A stretch of DNA of 64,000 nucleotides from Arachis hypogaea (GCF_003086295.3 NC_092042.1:42530137-42594136), one strand, 5' to 3'. Shown: positions 33,381-45,136, numbered from the stretch's first letter. A program made the numbers and translations. Notes: a model not told the origin generated them from the sequence alone.

Positions 33381-34346
33381 AATGCAATGCAGTCATTCTG
33401 AAAAGCTTACCTGAGAAGCTTAAAGATCCCGGAAGCTTTATGACACCGTGCACATTAGAGGGTACTTGTACCAAGCAAGCTCTATGTGATCTTGGGGCAA
33501 GTATCAACCTAATACCTGCATCTACTATCAAAAAGCTTGGGTTGACTGATGAAGTGAAACCAACCCGGATATGTCTCCAACTTTGCTGATGGCTCCATTA
33601 AATACCCATCAGGCGTGATTAAAGACATGATTGTCAAGGTTGGGCTATTTGCCTTTCCCACTGACTTTGTGGAGCTGAAAATGGAAGAGCACAAGAGTGC
33701 AACTCTCATTCTAGAAAGACCTTTCCTAGCAACTGGCCGAACCCTTATTGACATTCAAAAAGGGGAAGTAACCCTGAGAGTCAATGAGGATGAGTTCAAG
33801 TTGAATGTTGTCAAAGCTATGCAGCATCCAGACACCCCAAATGACTGCATGAGCATTGATATTATTGACTCTTTGGTAAAAGAGGTCAATATGACTGAGA
33901 GTCTCGAATCAGAGCTAGAGGATATCTTTAAAGATGTTCAGCCTGATCTGGAGGAATCAGAGAGAATAATAGAACCTCTGAAAATCCCTCAGGAAGAAGA
34001 AAAACCTCCTAAACCCGAGCTCAAACCATTACCACCATCCCTGAAATATGCATTTCTGGGAGAAGGTGATACCTTACCTGTGATCATAAGCTCTACCTTA
34101 GAGCCACAGGAAGAGGAAGTACTAATTCAAGTGCTAAGGACACACAAGACAGCCCTTGGGTGGTCCATCAATGCTCTTAAGGGCATTAGCCCAGCCAAAT
34201 GCTTGCACAAAATCCTATTGGAGGGTGACGCTAAGCCAGTGGTTCAACCACAGAGGCGGCTGAATCCAGCCATGAAGGAGGTGGTGCAGAAGGAGGTCAC
34301 TAAATTACTAGAGGCTGGGATTATTTATCCTATTTCTGATAGCCCC
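33381..34346 (+). pseudogene. pol: T7 protease and RT entry
   Basis: Active-site motif ALCDLGASINL (about 33480-33510), then a stop TGA at about 33587 caused by a frameshift; the second half resumes at 33615 with GLFAFPTDFVEL and LILERPFLATG, where relatives have ILGRPFLAT. A linker (PPKPELKPLPPSLKYAFLG) leads to the RT start at about 34195 (CLHKILLEGDAKP, RRLNPAMKEVVQKEV). TAG at 34347 breaks the frame before VSPVQVV. Confidence 0.82.
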
Positions 34347-35620
34347 TAGGTAAGCCCTGTCCAAGTTGTCCCTAAGAAGGGTGGCATGACAGTGGTTCAT
34401 AATGAAAAAAATGAACTGGTTCCTACAAGAACAATTATAGGGTGGCGTATGTGTATTGATTAAAGAAGGCTCAATACAGCTACCAGAAAGGATCATTTTC
34501 CTTTACCATTCATAGACCAGATGCTAGAAAGACTAGCAGGTCATGAATACTATTGCTTCATAGATGGATATTCAGGTTATAATCAAATTGCAGTAGATCC
34601 CCAGGCTCAAGAGAAAACAGCATTCACATGTCCATCTGGAGTATTTGCATACAGAAGGATGCCATTTGGTCTATGCAATGCACCTACAACCTTTCAAAGA
34701 TGCATGCTCTCTATTTTCTCTGATATGGTGGAAAATTTTCTGGAAGTCTTCATGGATGACTTTTCAGTATTTGGAGACTCATTCAACTCCTGTCTTGACC
34801 ATCTAGCACTTGTTCTAAAGAGGTGCCAAGAGACTAACCTGGTTTTAAACTGGGAGAAATGTCACTTTATGGTGACTGAAGGAATTGTCCTTGGGCACAA
34901 AATTTTGAACAAGGGAATAGAGGTGGATCAAGCTAAAGTAGAGGTAATTGAAAAATTACTACCACCTGCTAATGTTAAGGCAATCAGAAGCTTTCTGGGG
35001 CATGCAGGATTCTACAGGATGTTTATAAAAGATTTTTCAAAAATTGCCAAACCTCTGAGTAATCTGCTAGCTGCTGATACGCCATTTATCTTTGATAAGG
35101 AGTGTCTACAGGCGTTTGAGACTCTGAAAGCTAAGCTGGTCACAGCACCAGTCATCTCTGCACCAGACTGGACATTACCATATGAACTGATGTGTGATGC
35201 CAGTGACCAAGCCATTGGTGCAGTGTTGGGACAAAGGCATGACAAGCTTCTGCACATCATTTACTATGCCAGTCGTGTTTTAAATGATGCACAGAAGAAC
35301 TACACAACCACAGAAAAAGAGTTACTTGCTGTGGTTTATGCTATTGACAAGTTTAGATCTTATTTAGTAGGATCAAAAGTGATGTGTACACTGACCATGC
35401 TGCTCTTAAAAATCTACTCACAAAGCAGGATTCAAAACCCAGACTCATCAGATGGGTGTTGCTTCTGTAAGAGTTTGATATAGAAATAAGAGACAGAAAA
35501 GGGACAGAGAACCAAGTAGCAGATCACCTGTCCCGAATAGAACCAGTAGAAGGGGCGTCCCTCCCTCTTACTGAGATCTCTGAAAACTTTCCGGATGAGC
35601 AACCCTTTTCCATCCAGGAA
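34347..35620 (+). pseudogene. pol: T7 reverse transcriptase and RNase H
   Basis: RT motifs: VSPVQVVPKKGG; CID followed by a TAA at about 34460 where relatives have CIDYRKLN; YCFIDGYSGYNQI; FAYRRMPFGLCNAPTTFQR; and the catalytic FMDDFSVFG (MDD at 34752-34760). GHAGFYRMFIKDFSKIAKPL marks the RT end. RNase H starts at MCDASDQAIGAVLGQ (35191) and has TTEKELLAVVYAIDKFRSYL; a frameshift near 35385 breaks it before the TDHAAL-type motif. Products would copy the RNA into DNA. Confidence 0.88.
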
Positions 35621-36862
35621 GTGCCATGGTTTGTAGACATTGCAAACTACAAGGCAGTAAAATTCATACCCAAAGAGTACAGTAGGCAGCAAACAAAGAA
35701 ATTGATCACGGATGCAAAGTACTATCTTTGGGATGAACCATATCTCTTCAAGAGATGTGCAGACGGAGCAATCCGTAGATGTGTGCTTAAAGAAGAAGCA
35801 CAGAAGATCCTCTGGCACTGCCTTGGATCACAGTATGGAGGATATTTTGGAAGTGAGCGAACAGCCACAAGAGTCCTCCAATGTGGCTTCTACTGGCCTA
35901 CTCTCTATAAAGACTCCCGAGTGTTTGTACTTAATTGTGACAGTTGCCAAAGATCTGGCAATCTGCCTCACAGTTATGCCATGCCTCAACAAGGGATCTT
36001 GGAGATTGAGTTGTTTGATGTATGGGGTATTGACTTCATGGGGTCATTCCCACCATCATACTCAAACACTTATATTCTGGTGGCAGTGGATTATGTATCC
36101 AAATGGGTAGAAGCTATAGCAACACCCACTAATAATACTAAGACAGTGCTGAAATTCCTCCAGAAACACATCTTCAGCAGATTTGGTATCCCTAGAGTAC
36201 TAATTAGTGATGGGGGCACTTATTTCTGCAATAAACAGCTTTACTCTGCTTGGGTTCGATATGGAGTTAGCCATAGGGTGGCCACTCCATATCATCCACA
36301 GGCAAATGGGCAAGCTGAAGTCTCTAATAGAGAACTTAAAAGAATTCTAGAATGGACTGTGATTAACCGTAGAAGGGATTGGGCAAGAAGCTTGGATGAT
36401 GCTCTGTGGGCATACAGAATAGCATTCAAGACACATATAGGAACTTCTCCATACCAGCTGGTGTATGGAAAAGCCTGTCACTTACCAGTGGAATAGGAAC
36501 ACAAGGCCTATTAGGCAACCAGATTCCTAAACCTTGATGCCAAGTTAGCTGGAGAAAAACGATTGCTCCAGTTAAATGAGCTAGACGAATTCAGACTCAA
36601 TGCTTTCGAAAATACAAAAATTTACAAAGAGAAAGCAAAAAGATGGCATGATAAGAAATTATCATCCAGAGTCTTTGAGCCAGGGCAGAAAGTTCTGCTA
36701 TTTAATTCTAGGCTCAGATTATTCCCCGGGAAATTGAAATCCCAGTGGAGAGGCCCATATGTGATTACAAGTGTGTCACCATATGGATACGTGGAGTTTC
36801 AGGATAATGATTCTAACAAAAAGTTCATTGTTAATGGACAGAGAGTTAAAACATTATCTTGA
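35621..36862 (+). pseudogene. pol: T7 integrase
   Basis: The zinc-binding region has [23 protein letters not shown] and [11 protein letters not shown] (35805-35965). The DDE core has [11 protein letters not shown] (36020), [11 protein letters not shown] (36201) and [16 protein letters not shown] (36305), with the expected acidic residues in place. [23 protein letters not shown] follows. TAG at 36494 interrupts LPVE-stop; the C-terminal domain resumes at 36563 (LLFNSRLRLFPGKLKSQWRGPY) and ends at 36862. This would insert the element DNA; the first 291 codons are open. Confidence 0.88.
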
Positions 36863-36946
36863 AAGCAATTTTGAGCAAGAATGCTCAAAACTGAGACTTG
36901 ATTAAAGCTCAGTAATAGTCTAGCTAAAGACAATAAAGAAGCACTT

Positions 36947-36964
36947 GCTGGGAGGCAACCCAGC
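36947..36964 (+). promoter_or_regulatory. AGGCAA-loop hairpin after T7 pol
   Basis: GCTGGG and CCCAGC form a perfect 6 bp stem around AGGCAA, preceded by AAAGAAGCACTT. The two outer pairs differ from those of T6, T9 and T11 but remain paired. Confidence 0.72.
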
Positions 36965-37130
36965 CATTTACAAGGCTTATTTGTTAATTAATTGATTTTT
37001 ACAAGTTTATGTCAATTATCTTCAAAGTAAAATAGCAATTGCTTGAGTTCACAGAGTTACAGAAGGATTCAGAGGATAAAACAGCAAAAAGAAGCTCACT
37101 AGTGCAAAAAAAGCCAGTAAAAGCTATTTG

Positions 37131-37430
37131 GGGCGCTGAACGCCAAAAAGAAGCACTTACTGGGCATTCAACGCCAGTAAGGATAGCCATCTGGGCGTTG
37201 AACGCCAGAAAGAAGCATCTTCTGGGCGTTGAACGCCAGAAAGAAGCACCTTCTGGGCGTTCAACGCCAGATTTACAGTGTCCTGGGCGTTCAGAAAAAC
37301 GCCCAGTGACAAAGGAGTTCCTGGCGTTCAACGCCAGCTAGAAGCAATAGCTGGGGGTTGAACGCCCAGGAGAAGCTGCAAACGGGCGTTAAACGCCCAA
37401 AACATGCAGCGTTTGGGCGTTTAACGCCAA
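37131..37430. repeat. GGCGTTNAACGCC palindrome array after T7 pol
   Basis: About eleven units every 25-32 bases, for example CTGGGCGTTGAACGCCAG (37191), CTGGCGTTCAACGCCAG (37320) and GGGCGTTAAACGCCC (37384). Flanking bases are often paired too (GGG with CCC, CTGG with CCAG). From 37431 to 37780 only T-rich sequence is seen. Confidence 0.85.
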
Positions 37431-37780
37431 GATTGTGGGGAGGAGGTAAATTCGTTTTCACTTCAAATTTTTTCCAATTTTCATGTTTCAATTCATGATT
37501 TCTTGCATAAACATATTACAAACTCTCATCTTTCAACTTCAATTCCAAAATTTTTTTTATCCTAAACATGTTTCTTAATTTTTCTTCAATATCTTTTCAA
37601 ACCTTTTTCAAAACTCAATTATCCTTTTGAATTCTTTTCAAATCTTTTTAATTTCTTCTGAATTCTTTCTCAAACTTATCATATTATCTTTTTGAATTCA
37701 AAGTTATCCTTTTTAAAATCTCATCGTATCTTTTGAATTTTCAAAATTGCCCCTCCTTCTATTCCTCTCCTTTCCTTTCT

Positions 37781-37816
37781 TTTGCTTGAGGACAAGCAAA
37801 CCTCTGAGTTTGGTGT
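37781..37816 (+). promoter_or_regulatory. Hairpin plus GAGTTTGGTGT upstream of the T7 ORF3 remnant
   Basis: TTTGCTTG, loop AGGA, CAAGCAAA form an 8 bp stem; GAGTTTGGTGT follows at 37806. I see no clear TATA box upstream here, unlike in T4, T6, T9 and T11. Confidence 0.65.
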
Positions 37817-37854
37817 GTTTTTCCGTGATCACTGAGCTAAAACTCATCAAGATC

Positions 37855-38127
37855 ATTGCACCTAAGGGAAAACAAACTACTTCAAGAGGCAAGAAAGAGA
37901 ATATTCCAAAACCACTGTAGAATTAAGAGAAGTTCTTAACCAAAGAACATGCAGACCATTACAACAAAATAATGGGTCTGAGATTAGTGATCCCGGAAGT
38001 TAAATTCGATCTGAAAGAAGACAAATATCCGGAGATACAGGAGTTGAAGCGCCAGAAGCTATCTCTTGAAGGACCAGACACCCCACAAGTTGAAGGAGCA
38101 CCCATCATCTCCCAAACCAAAGGTTGT
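37855..38127 (+). pseudogene. T7 ORF3 remnant
   Basis: Only the N-terminal basic stretch (IIAPKGKQTTSRGKKEN), the block LRLVIPEVKFDLKEDKYPEIQ and a short tail are left; the ATG seems lost, a stop lies near 37920, and most of the protein is deleted. The block matches VIPEVPFMLKKNEYPEIQ of T6 ORF3. Confidence 0.6.
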
Positions 38128-38344
38128 TGAGTCCTAATCTTAAACTTAACTCTGTGATAATTGTTCTTATTAGGAATTTACCTTAGAAGTTACATATTAG
38201 TAGTAGTAATTAGTATCTCTATTTTGATTTTATCTCCAATTAAGCTATAATTTATTTTTTCTCATCATCATCAAACATGAATAAAATAGTAGATTTTTAG
38301 AATGAAGAGGCAATATTTTTCGAGTTTTTAATAAGGAAAATTCT

Positions 38345-39160
38345 AATTATTTAGATGTGGTAGCAATACTTTTTATCTTCTGAATGAATGCTTGAACAGT
38401 GCATATTTTTTATATTGAATTTCATGAATGTTAAAATTGTTGGCTCTTGAAAGAATGATGAACAATAGAAATATTATTGATGATCTAAAAAATCATGAAA
38501 TTGATTCTTGAAGTTAGAAAAAGCAGTGAAAAAAAAGTGGCAAAAAAAAAGGAATCATTGGATAAAGAAAAAGAAAAGCCAATAACCCTTAAAACCAAAA
38601 GGCAAGGGTGAAAAGGATCCAAGGCTTTGAGCATTAATGGATAGGAGGGTCCAAGGAAATAAATGCAGGCCTAAGCAGCTAAATCAAGCTGTCCCTAACC
38701 ATGTGCTTGTGGCATGCAGGTCCAAGTGAAAAGCTTGAAACTGAGTAGTTAAAGTCATGATCCAAAGCAAAAGAGTGTGCTTAAGAACTCTGGACACCTC
38801 TAATTGGGGACTTTAGCAAAGCTAAGTCACAATCTGAAAAGGTTCACCCAGTTATGTGTCTGTAGCATTTATGTATCCGGTGGTGATACTGGAAAACAAA
38901 GTGCTTAGGGCCACGCCCAAGACTCATCAAGTAACTGTGTTCAAGAATCAACATACTAAACTAGGAGAATCAATAATACTATCTAAATTCTAAGTTCCTA
39001 TGGATGCCAATCATTCTGGATTTCAAAGGATAAAGTGAGATGCAAAAACTGTTCAGAAGCAAAAAGCTACTAGTCCCGCTCATCAAATTAGAATATGAGC
39101 TTCACTTTAAACTCTGAGATAATATTACTTCTTAATTTCTTTTTATCCTAATTTATTTAT
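38345..39160 (+). other. Conserved 3' noncoding block of T7
   Basis: No gene. It matches the T5 and T6 blocks, with both 'TGTGGCAT'-type units (38708 and 38855, the second with TGTAGCAT). Confidence 0.6.
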
Positions 39161-39163
39161 CTA

Positions 39164-39199
39164 GTTGCTTGAGGACAAGCAACAGTTTAAGTTTGGTGT
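39164..39199 (+). promoter_or_regulatory. Hairpin plus AAGTTTGGTGT before the T7 3' LTR
   Basis: GTTGCTTG, loop AGGA, CAAGCAAC (39164-39183) and AAGTTTGGTGT (39189-39199); the LTR starts at 39202. Confidence 0.7.
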
Positions 39200-39201
39200 T
39201 G

Positions 39202-40245
39202 TGATGAGTGGATATTTTATACGCTTTTTGGGGGTAATTTCATGTAAATTTTAGTATGTTTTAGTTGGTTTTTAGTAGATTTTTATTAGTTTTTAGGAAA
39301 AAATCATATTTCTAGACTTTACTATGAGTTTGTGTATTTTTTCTATGATTTCAGGTATTTTTCTGGCTGAAATTGAGGGAGCTGAGCAAAAATCTGATTT
39401 AGGCTGAAAAAGGACTGTTGATGCTGTTGGATTCTGACCTCCCTGCACTCGGAATAACTTTTTTGGAGCTACAAAAGTCCAATTGGCACGATCTCATATG
39501 GGTTGGAAATTAGACATCTAGGGCTTTCCAGAAATATATAATAGTCCATACTTTTCATGAAGATAGACGACGTAAACTGGCTTTCAACGCCAGTTCCATG
39601 TTGTAGTCTGGAGTTCAGCGCCAGAAACAGGTTGCAAGTTGGAGTTTAACGCCAGAAATAAGTTACAACCTGGCCATCAACTCCAGAAACAGCCCAGACA
39701 CGTGAGAAGCTTAAGTCTCTGCCCCAGCACACACTAAGTGGGCCCCAGAGTGGATTTCTGCACTATCCATCTTAGTTTACTCATTTTCTGTAAACCTAGG
39801 TTACTAGTTTAGTATTTAAACAACTTTTAGAGACTTATTTTGTATCTCATGACATTTTTAGATCTGAATTTTATACTCTTTGACGGAATGAGTCTCTAAA
39901 CTCCATTGTTGGGGGTGAGGAGCTCTACAGCATCTCGATGAATTAATGCAATTATTTCTGTTTTCCATTCAAACATGCTTGTTCCTATCTAAGATGTTCA
40001 TTCGCGCTTCACTATGAAGAAGGTGATGATCCGTGACACTCATCACCTTTCTCAATCCAAGAACGTGTGCCTGACAACCACCTCCGTTCTACATCAGATT
40101 GAATGAGTATCTCTTAGATTTCTTAATCAGAATCTTCGTGGTAAAAGCTAGAATTTTTGGCGGCATTCATGAGAATCAGGAAAGTCTAAACCTTGTCTGT
40201 GGTATTCCGAGTAGGATTCAATGATTGAATGGCTGTGACGAGCTT
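39202..40245 (+). repeat. 3' LTR of T7, first part
   Basis: TGATGAGTGGATATTTTATA to GACGAGCTT. It continues at 55453 after T8. The palindromes are at about 39577-39690. AGCTT (40241-40245) is the left target duplication of T8. Confidence 0.92.
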
Positions 40246-41229
40246 TGTAACACCCTACCATACAGAGTCTTATGCTTAAGTCATAATTCAGAGATGGCAA
40301 GGTATTACGACCTCTAAAATAAAAATTTAGTACGTATAGTAGTATGAATGATTGATTATAACTAGGAACCTTTGTAGAAAAAAGGGGTAAACAAAAATCG
40401 CAACTCAAAGCGCAACACTCCGATCGATAACGTAACGAACAAGGATAACCAACGCGTGATTATATATATACAAAGGAGTGTCAAAAACAGGAATATCAAG
40501 ACTCAAGTTCCGGCTGCGAAGATAACCGGTCCGAGCATAGCAATATATACATATGATAAAAATAAGGAAAACCCCAAAGGAAACCCAAAGGGACACAAAT
40601 ACATAAAACCTATTCTCCAAAATCTCCCATAAGAGGAGTCATCACAGTTTGTATTATTTAATGGAGATAAAAGTATCTAAGCAAAACATATAAACCAAAA
40701 CATAGCCCCGAGAACAAAGGATCTTCGCAAATATAGAAGTCTCCAGCATGCCTCAGCAGGAAACCTCACGTCCTGTATCTGAAAACCACAAAATCCGCAT
40801 GGGTGAGAACCAGAGGTCCCCAGCATGGTAACAGCTTCCACATATATAATACATAATAATGGAGGAAAGCCAAAGGCAATCCTAGAACTTTCTCCAGATA
40901 ATATCAAAGCTTATAAACAGGCTAAACCATAAAGGGCATTTGACTAAAGATTCTTCAGTCTAACTAATACTTCCCTTTCCAATTCCTTCTCACCTCCCAA
41001 CCACCAACAGGAGTATAATGTAGCAAACACAATTATATCAGACAAGAAATATACAAATAGGGACAAATAAGGCAGTTAGACAATTAGCAAGTAATATGCA
41101 GTCAAATAGGCAATCTCAAACAATTCATATAGTATGCATATGATGAATGCCTGTCCCTAGTGGCTGATGATATCATCTGTCGGTTATAGAGCCAACCCGA
41201 CAAATCCTGGTGGACTGTCCCTCTGTCGT

Positions 41230-42714
41230 GTTTTTGAGAGTGATACTCTGAATGCCATATTGGCTCAGAATAAAATATTGACTCAGCAAGTCAATTTGAT
41301 TTCTCAAAGTCTGTCTGGGATGCAAAATGCACCAAGCAGTACTAAGGAAGCTTCATCTGAGGAAGAAGCTTATGATCCTGAGAACCCTTCAATGGAAGAG
41401 GTGAATTACATGGGAGAACCCTATGGAAACACCTATAATCCTTCATGGAGAAATCATCCAAATCTCTCATGGAAGGATCAACAGAGACCTCAACAAGGTT
41501 TCAACAATAATAATGGTGGAAGAAACAGGTTTAGCAATAGCAAGCCTTTTCCATCATCTTCTCAGCAACAGACAGAGAGTTCTAAGCAGAATAACTCTGA
41601 CTTAGCAATCATGGTCTCTGATCTAATCAAAACCACTCAAAGTTTCATGACTGAAACTAGGTCCTCCAATAGAAATTTGAAGGCACAAGTGGGTCAGCTG
41701 AGCAAGAAAATTACTAAACTCCCTCCTAGTACTCTCCCAAGCAATACAGAAGAAAATCCAAAAGGAGAGTGCAAAGCCATCAACATGGCCAAATTTTGGG
41801 AGGAAGAAGAGGTAGTGAACGCCACTGAGGAAGACCTCAATGGACGTCCACTGGCCTCCAATGAGTTCCCCAAAGAGGAACCATGGGAATCTGAGGCTCA
41901 AAATGAGACCATAGAGATTCCATTGAACTTACTTCTGCCATTCATGAGCTCTGATGAGTATTCTTCCTCTGAAGAGGATGAGTATGTCACTGAAGAGCAA
42001 GTTGCTAAATACCTTGGAGCAATCATGAAGCTAAAAGACAAGTTATTTGGAAATGAGACTTGGGAGGATGAACCCCCTTTGCTCACCAAAGAACTGGATG
42101 ACTTGTCTAGGCAGAAACTGCCTCAAAAGAGACAGGATCCTGGGAAGTTCTCAACGCCTTGTACCATAGGCACCATGACCTTCAAGAAGGCCTTGTGTGA
42201 CCTAGGGTCAAGTGTAAACCTCAGGCCTCTCTCTGTAATGGAGAAGCTAGGGATCTTTGAGGTGCAAGCTGCAAAAATCTCACTAGAGATGGCAGACAAC
42301 TCAAGAAAACAAGCCTATGGACTTGTAGAGGATGTTCTGGTAAAGGTTGAAGACCATTACATCCCTGCTGATTTCATAGTCCTAGAGACTGGGAAGTGCA
42401 TGGATGAATCCATCATCCTTGGCAGACCCTTCCTAGCCACAGCAAAGGCTGTGATTGATGTTGATAGAGGAGAATTGATCATTCAAGTGAATGAAGAATC
42501 CTTTGTGTTTAAGGCTCAAGGATATCCCTCTGTCACCATGGAGAGGAAGCATGAAGAGCTTCTCTCAAAACAGAGCCAAACAGAGCCCCCACAGTCAAAC
42601 TCTAAGTTTGGTGTTGGGAGGCCACAACCAACTTCTAAGTTTGGTGTTGAACCCCCACATTCAAACTCTAAGTTTGGTGTTGGGAGGTTCCAACATTGCT
42701 CTGAGCATTTCTGA
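41230..42714 (+). pseudogene. T9 left copy: gag C-terminus and protease, 5' truncated
   Basis: It joins T8 sequence at GTTTTTGAGAG (41230-41240), which corresponds to 49363-49373 of the full copy. From there it reads the gag tail (AILAQNKILTQQVNLISQSL), the protease (ALCDLGSS, ILGRPFLATA) and the three NSKFGV-type repeats to the stop at 42712. It differs from the full copy by only a few residues (for example MAKFWEE against MAEFWEE, and RQDPGKF against RQDLGKF). The part from 41167 to 41229 that is also open belongs to T8 and is chance. Confidence 0.85.
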
Positions 42715-42762
42715 GGCTCCATGAAAGCCCACTGTCAAGCTACTGACATTAAAGAAGCGCTT

Positions 42763-42780
42763 GTTGGGAGGCAACCCAAT
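42763..42780 (+). promoter_or_regulatory. AGGCAA-loop hairpin, T9 left copy
   Basis: GTTGGG and CCCAAT around AGGCAA, with a G-T outer pair, directly after AAAGAAGCGCTT (42751-42762). Confidence 0.7.
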
Positions 42781-42918
42781 GTTATATTTTATCTATTCTC
42801 TTTTGTTATTTTATGTCTTTTGTAGGTTGATGATCATGAGAAGTCACAAAATCAATGAAAAAAGCAAAAACAGAATGAAAAACAGAAAGAAAAACAGCAC
42901 ACCCTGGAGGAGAGCTTG

Positions 42919-43090
42919 CTGGCGTTTAAACGCCAGTGAGGCTAGCAGATGGGCGTTTAACGCCCAGTCTGGCACCATTCTGGGCGTTTAACGCCAGAAA
43001 GGGGCACCAGACTGGCGTTAAACGCCAGAAAAGGGCAAGAACTTGGCGTTAAACGCCAGAAATGGGCACCAGCCCAGCGTTTAACGCCAG
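42919..43090. repeat. GGCGTTNAACGCC array, T9 left copy
   Basis: Six units about 30 bases apart, for example CTGGCGTTTAAACGCCAG (42919) and GGGCGTTTAACGCCC (42951). Spacers contain 'aaaggggcacc'. The second copy of this array is at 51052-51223. Confidence 0.88.
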
Positions 43091-43392
43091 AATTGGCTCA
43101 AAACGCAATTTTGCTTGCCATTTGGTGCAGGGATGACTTTTCCTTGACACCTCAGGATCTGTGGACCCCACAGGATCCCTACCTACCCCACCACTCTCTC
43201 TCTCTTCTTCACCCATTCACCAATCACCTCAACATCTCTTCCCCAAAAACCCTTCACCTATCAAATCCCATTTTTCTCTTCACCACTCACATCCATCCTT
43301 CATAAAACCCCACCTACCTCACCATTCAAATTCAAACCACTTTCCCTCCCAAACCCTCCCATACATGACCGAACCAAGCCCCTCCCCACTCC

Positions 43393-43400
43393 TATATAAA
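43393..43400 (+). promoter_or_regulatory. Internal TATA box before ORF3, T9 left copy
   Basis: TATATAAA after a C-rich stretch, followed about 30 bases later by CA-rich sequence ('ttcacacaaccta') suited as a transcript start. The ORF3 ATG is at 43592. Confidence 0.55.
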
Positions 43401-43517
43401 CCCATCTTCCCTCCTTCATTTTCACACAACCTAAACACCACTTCTCCCCCTTTTGGCCGAACACAAAGCTACTCCCTTCTTTCTCATTTCTTCTTCTTCT
43501 ACTCTCTTCTTTCTTCT

Positions 43518-43554
43518 TTTGCTCGAGGACGAGCAAACCTTTTAAGTTTGGTGT
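43518..43554 (+). promoter_or_regulatory. Hairpin plus AAGTTTGGTGT before ORF3, T9 left copy
   Basis: TTTGCTCG, loop AGGA, CGAGCAAA (43518-43537), then AAGTTTGGTGT (43544-43554), about 40 bases before the ORF3 ATG. Confidence 0.7.
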
Positions 43555-43591
43555 GGTAAAAGCATTGCTTTTTGTTTTTCCATAACCATTT

Positions 43592-44178
43592 ATGGCATCC
43601 AAGGCCGGAGAAACCTCTAGAAAGAGGAAAGGGAAGGCAAAAGCTTCTACCTCCGAGTCATGGGAGATGGAGAGATTCATCTCAAGGGTGCATCAAGACC
43701 ACTTCTATGAAGTTGTGGCCTTGAAGAAGGTGATCCCCGAGGTCCCTTTCAAACTCAAAAAGGGTCAACTTTGATCAAAGGTTGGACCAAGTCCTTATAA
43801 ACATTTGTGAAGAGGGCGCTCAATGGAAGAGATTCAAGAGGGAAGCCAGTTCAACTGAGAAGGCATGACCTCAAACCCATCACTAAGAAGAGGAGGGAGC
43901 AAACAAGAGACCCCTCTCATCAACAAATCCCTGAGATGCCTCAAGGGATGCACTTCCCTCCACAAAACTATTGGGAGCAACTAAACACCTCCCTAGGAGA
44001 ATTGAGTTCCAACATGGGACAACTAAGGGTGGAGCACCAAGAACACTCCATCATCCTCCATGAAATTAGAGAAGATCAAAGAATCATGAGAGAGGAGCAA
44101 CAAAGACAAGGAAGAGACATTGAGGAGCTCAAGCACTCCATAGGATCTTCAAGAGGAAGAACAAGCCGCCATCACTAA
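43592..44178 (+). pseudogene. T9 left copy ORF3, internally deleted
   Basis: The N-terminus (MASKAGETSRKRKGKAKAST, SWEMERFISRVHQDHFYE) matches T6. After VPFKLKKG a deletion joins, out of frame, to the sequence for the 'DQRLDQVLINICEEGAQW' block. A second deletion then joins to KKRREQTRDPSHQQIPEMPQG and the coiled C-terminus ending at 44178. It lacks about half of the T6 protein. Confidence 0.75.
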
Positions 44179-45136
44179 GGTGGACCCGTTCTTTAATTTC
44201 CTTGTTCTTTAATTTTCTATTTTTCGAAAATTATGCTTATGTTTATCTATGTTTGTGTCTTGTGATCATTAGTGTCTTAGTGTCTATGCCTTGAAGTTAT
44301 GAATGTCCTATGAATCCATCACCTCTCTTAAATGAAAAAATGTTCTTAATTGAAAAAGAGAAGAATTGCATGAATTTTGAATTTTATAACAGTTTAATTA
44401 TTTTGATGTGGTGGCAATACTTTTGTTTTCTGAATGTATGCTTAAACAGTGCATATGTCTTTTGAATTTGTGGTTCATGAATGTTGGCTCTTGAAAGAAT
44501 GATGAAAAAGGAGACATGTTACTGAGGATCTGAAAAATCATAAAAATGATTCTTGATCTGAAAAATCATAAAAATGATTCTTGATATAAAAATCATAAAA
44601 ATCATAAAAATGATTCTTGAAGCAAGAAAAAGCAATGAAAAAAAAAGAAAATTTCGAAAAAAAAAGAGAAAGAAAAAGAAAACGAAAAAAAAAAGAAAAA
44701 AAAGGAGAGAAAAAAAAAGAAAGAAATAAAGTGTGATCCAAGGCAAAAAGAGTGTGCTTAAGAACCTTGGACACCTCTAATTGGGGACTCTAGCAAAGCT
44801 AAGTCACAATCTGAAAAGGTTCACCCAATTATGTGTCTGTGGCATGTATGTATCCGGTGGTAATACTGGAAGACAGAGTGCTTTGGGCCACAGCCAAGAC
44901 TCAATAAGTAGCTTTATTCAAGAATCATCATACTTAACTAGGAGAATCAATAACACTATCTGGATTCTGAGTTCCTAAAGAAGCCAATCATTCTGAATTT
45001 CAAAGGATAGAGTGAGATGTCAAAACTATTCAGAGGCAAAAAGCTAAAAGCCCCGCTCATCTAATTAATACTGATCTTCATAGATGTTTTTGGAATTCAT
45101 TGTATACTCTCTTCTTTTTATCTTATTTGATTTTCA
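44179..45136 (+). other. 3' noncoding block, T9 left copy
   Basis: No gene. Contains repeats of 'aaaatcataaaaatgattcttga' type (44530-44620), an almost pure A/G tract (44636-44730), and the second 'TGTGTCTGTGGCAT' unit (44831). The first unit found in T5, T6 and T7 has been lost. Confidence 0.6.

Noticed and set aside
40246..41229. Host intergenic DNA
   Set aside because: It begins TGTAACACC exactly after AGCTT, and its counterpart ends with TTTTACA before a second AGCTT in the T7 LTR, so it is an insertion.
42919..43090. Regular palindromic repeats with unlike spacers, superficially like a CRISPR array
   Set aside because: Units are only 13-18 bases, vary from copy to copy, have 12-18 base spacers, and lie in plant retrotransposons including their LTRs; there are no cas genes.
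43161..43559. Open frame of 132 codons, rich in Pro, Ser and His, shared with 51294-51692 and 26626-26240 (minus)
   Set aside because: It spans the internal TATA box and the hairpin, its composition follows the C/T-rich DNA, and it is shared only because the DNA is similar. I see no domain or start context to support a protein.
44636..44735. A-rich tract that might be the tail of a SINE or LINE
   Set aside because: The same tract occurs at the same place in both T9 copies and as a shorter A/G tract in T5, T6 and T7, with no Pol III boxes or target duplication, so it is part of the 3' block.
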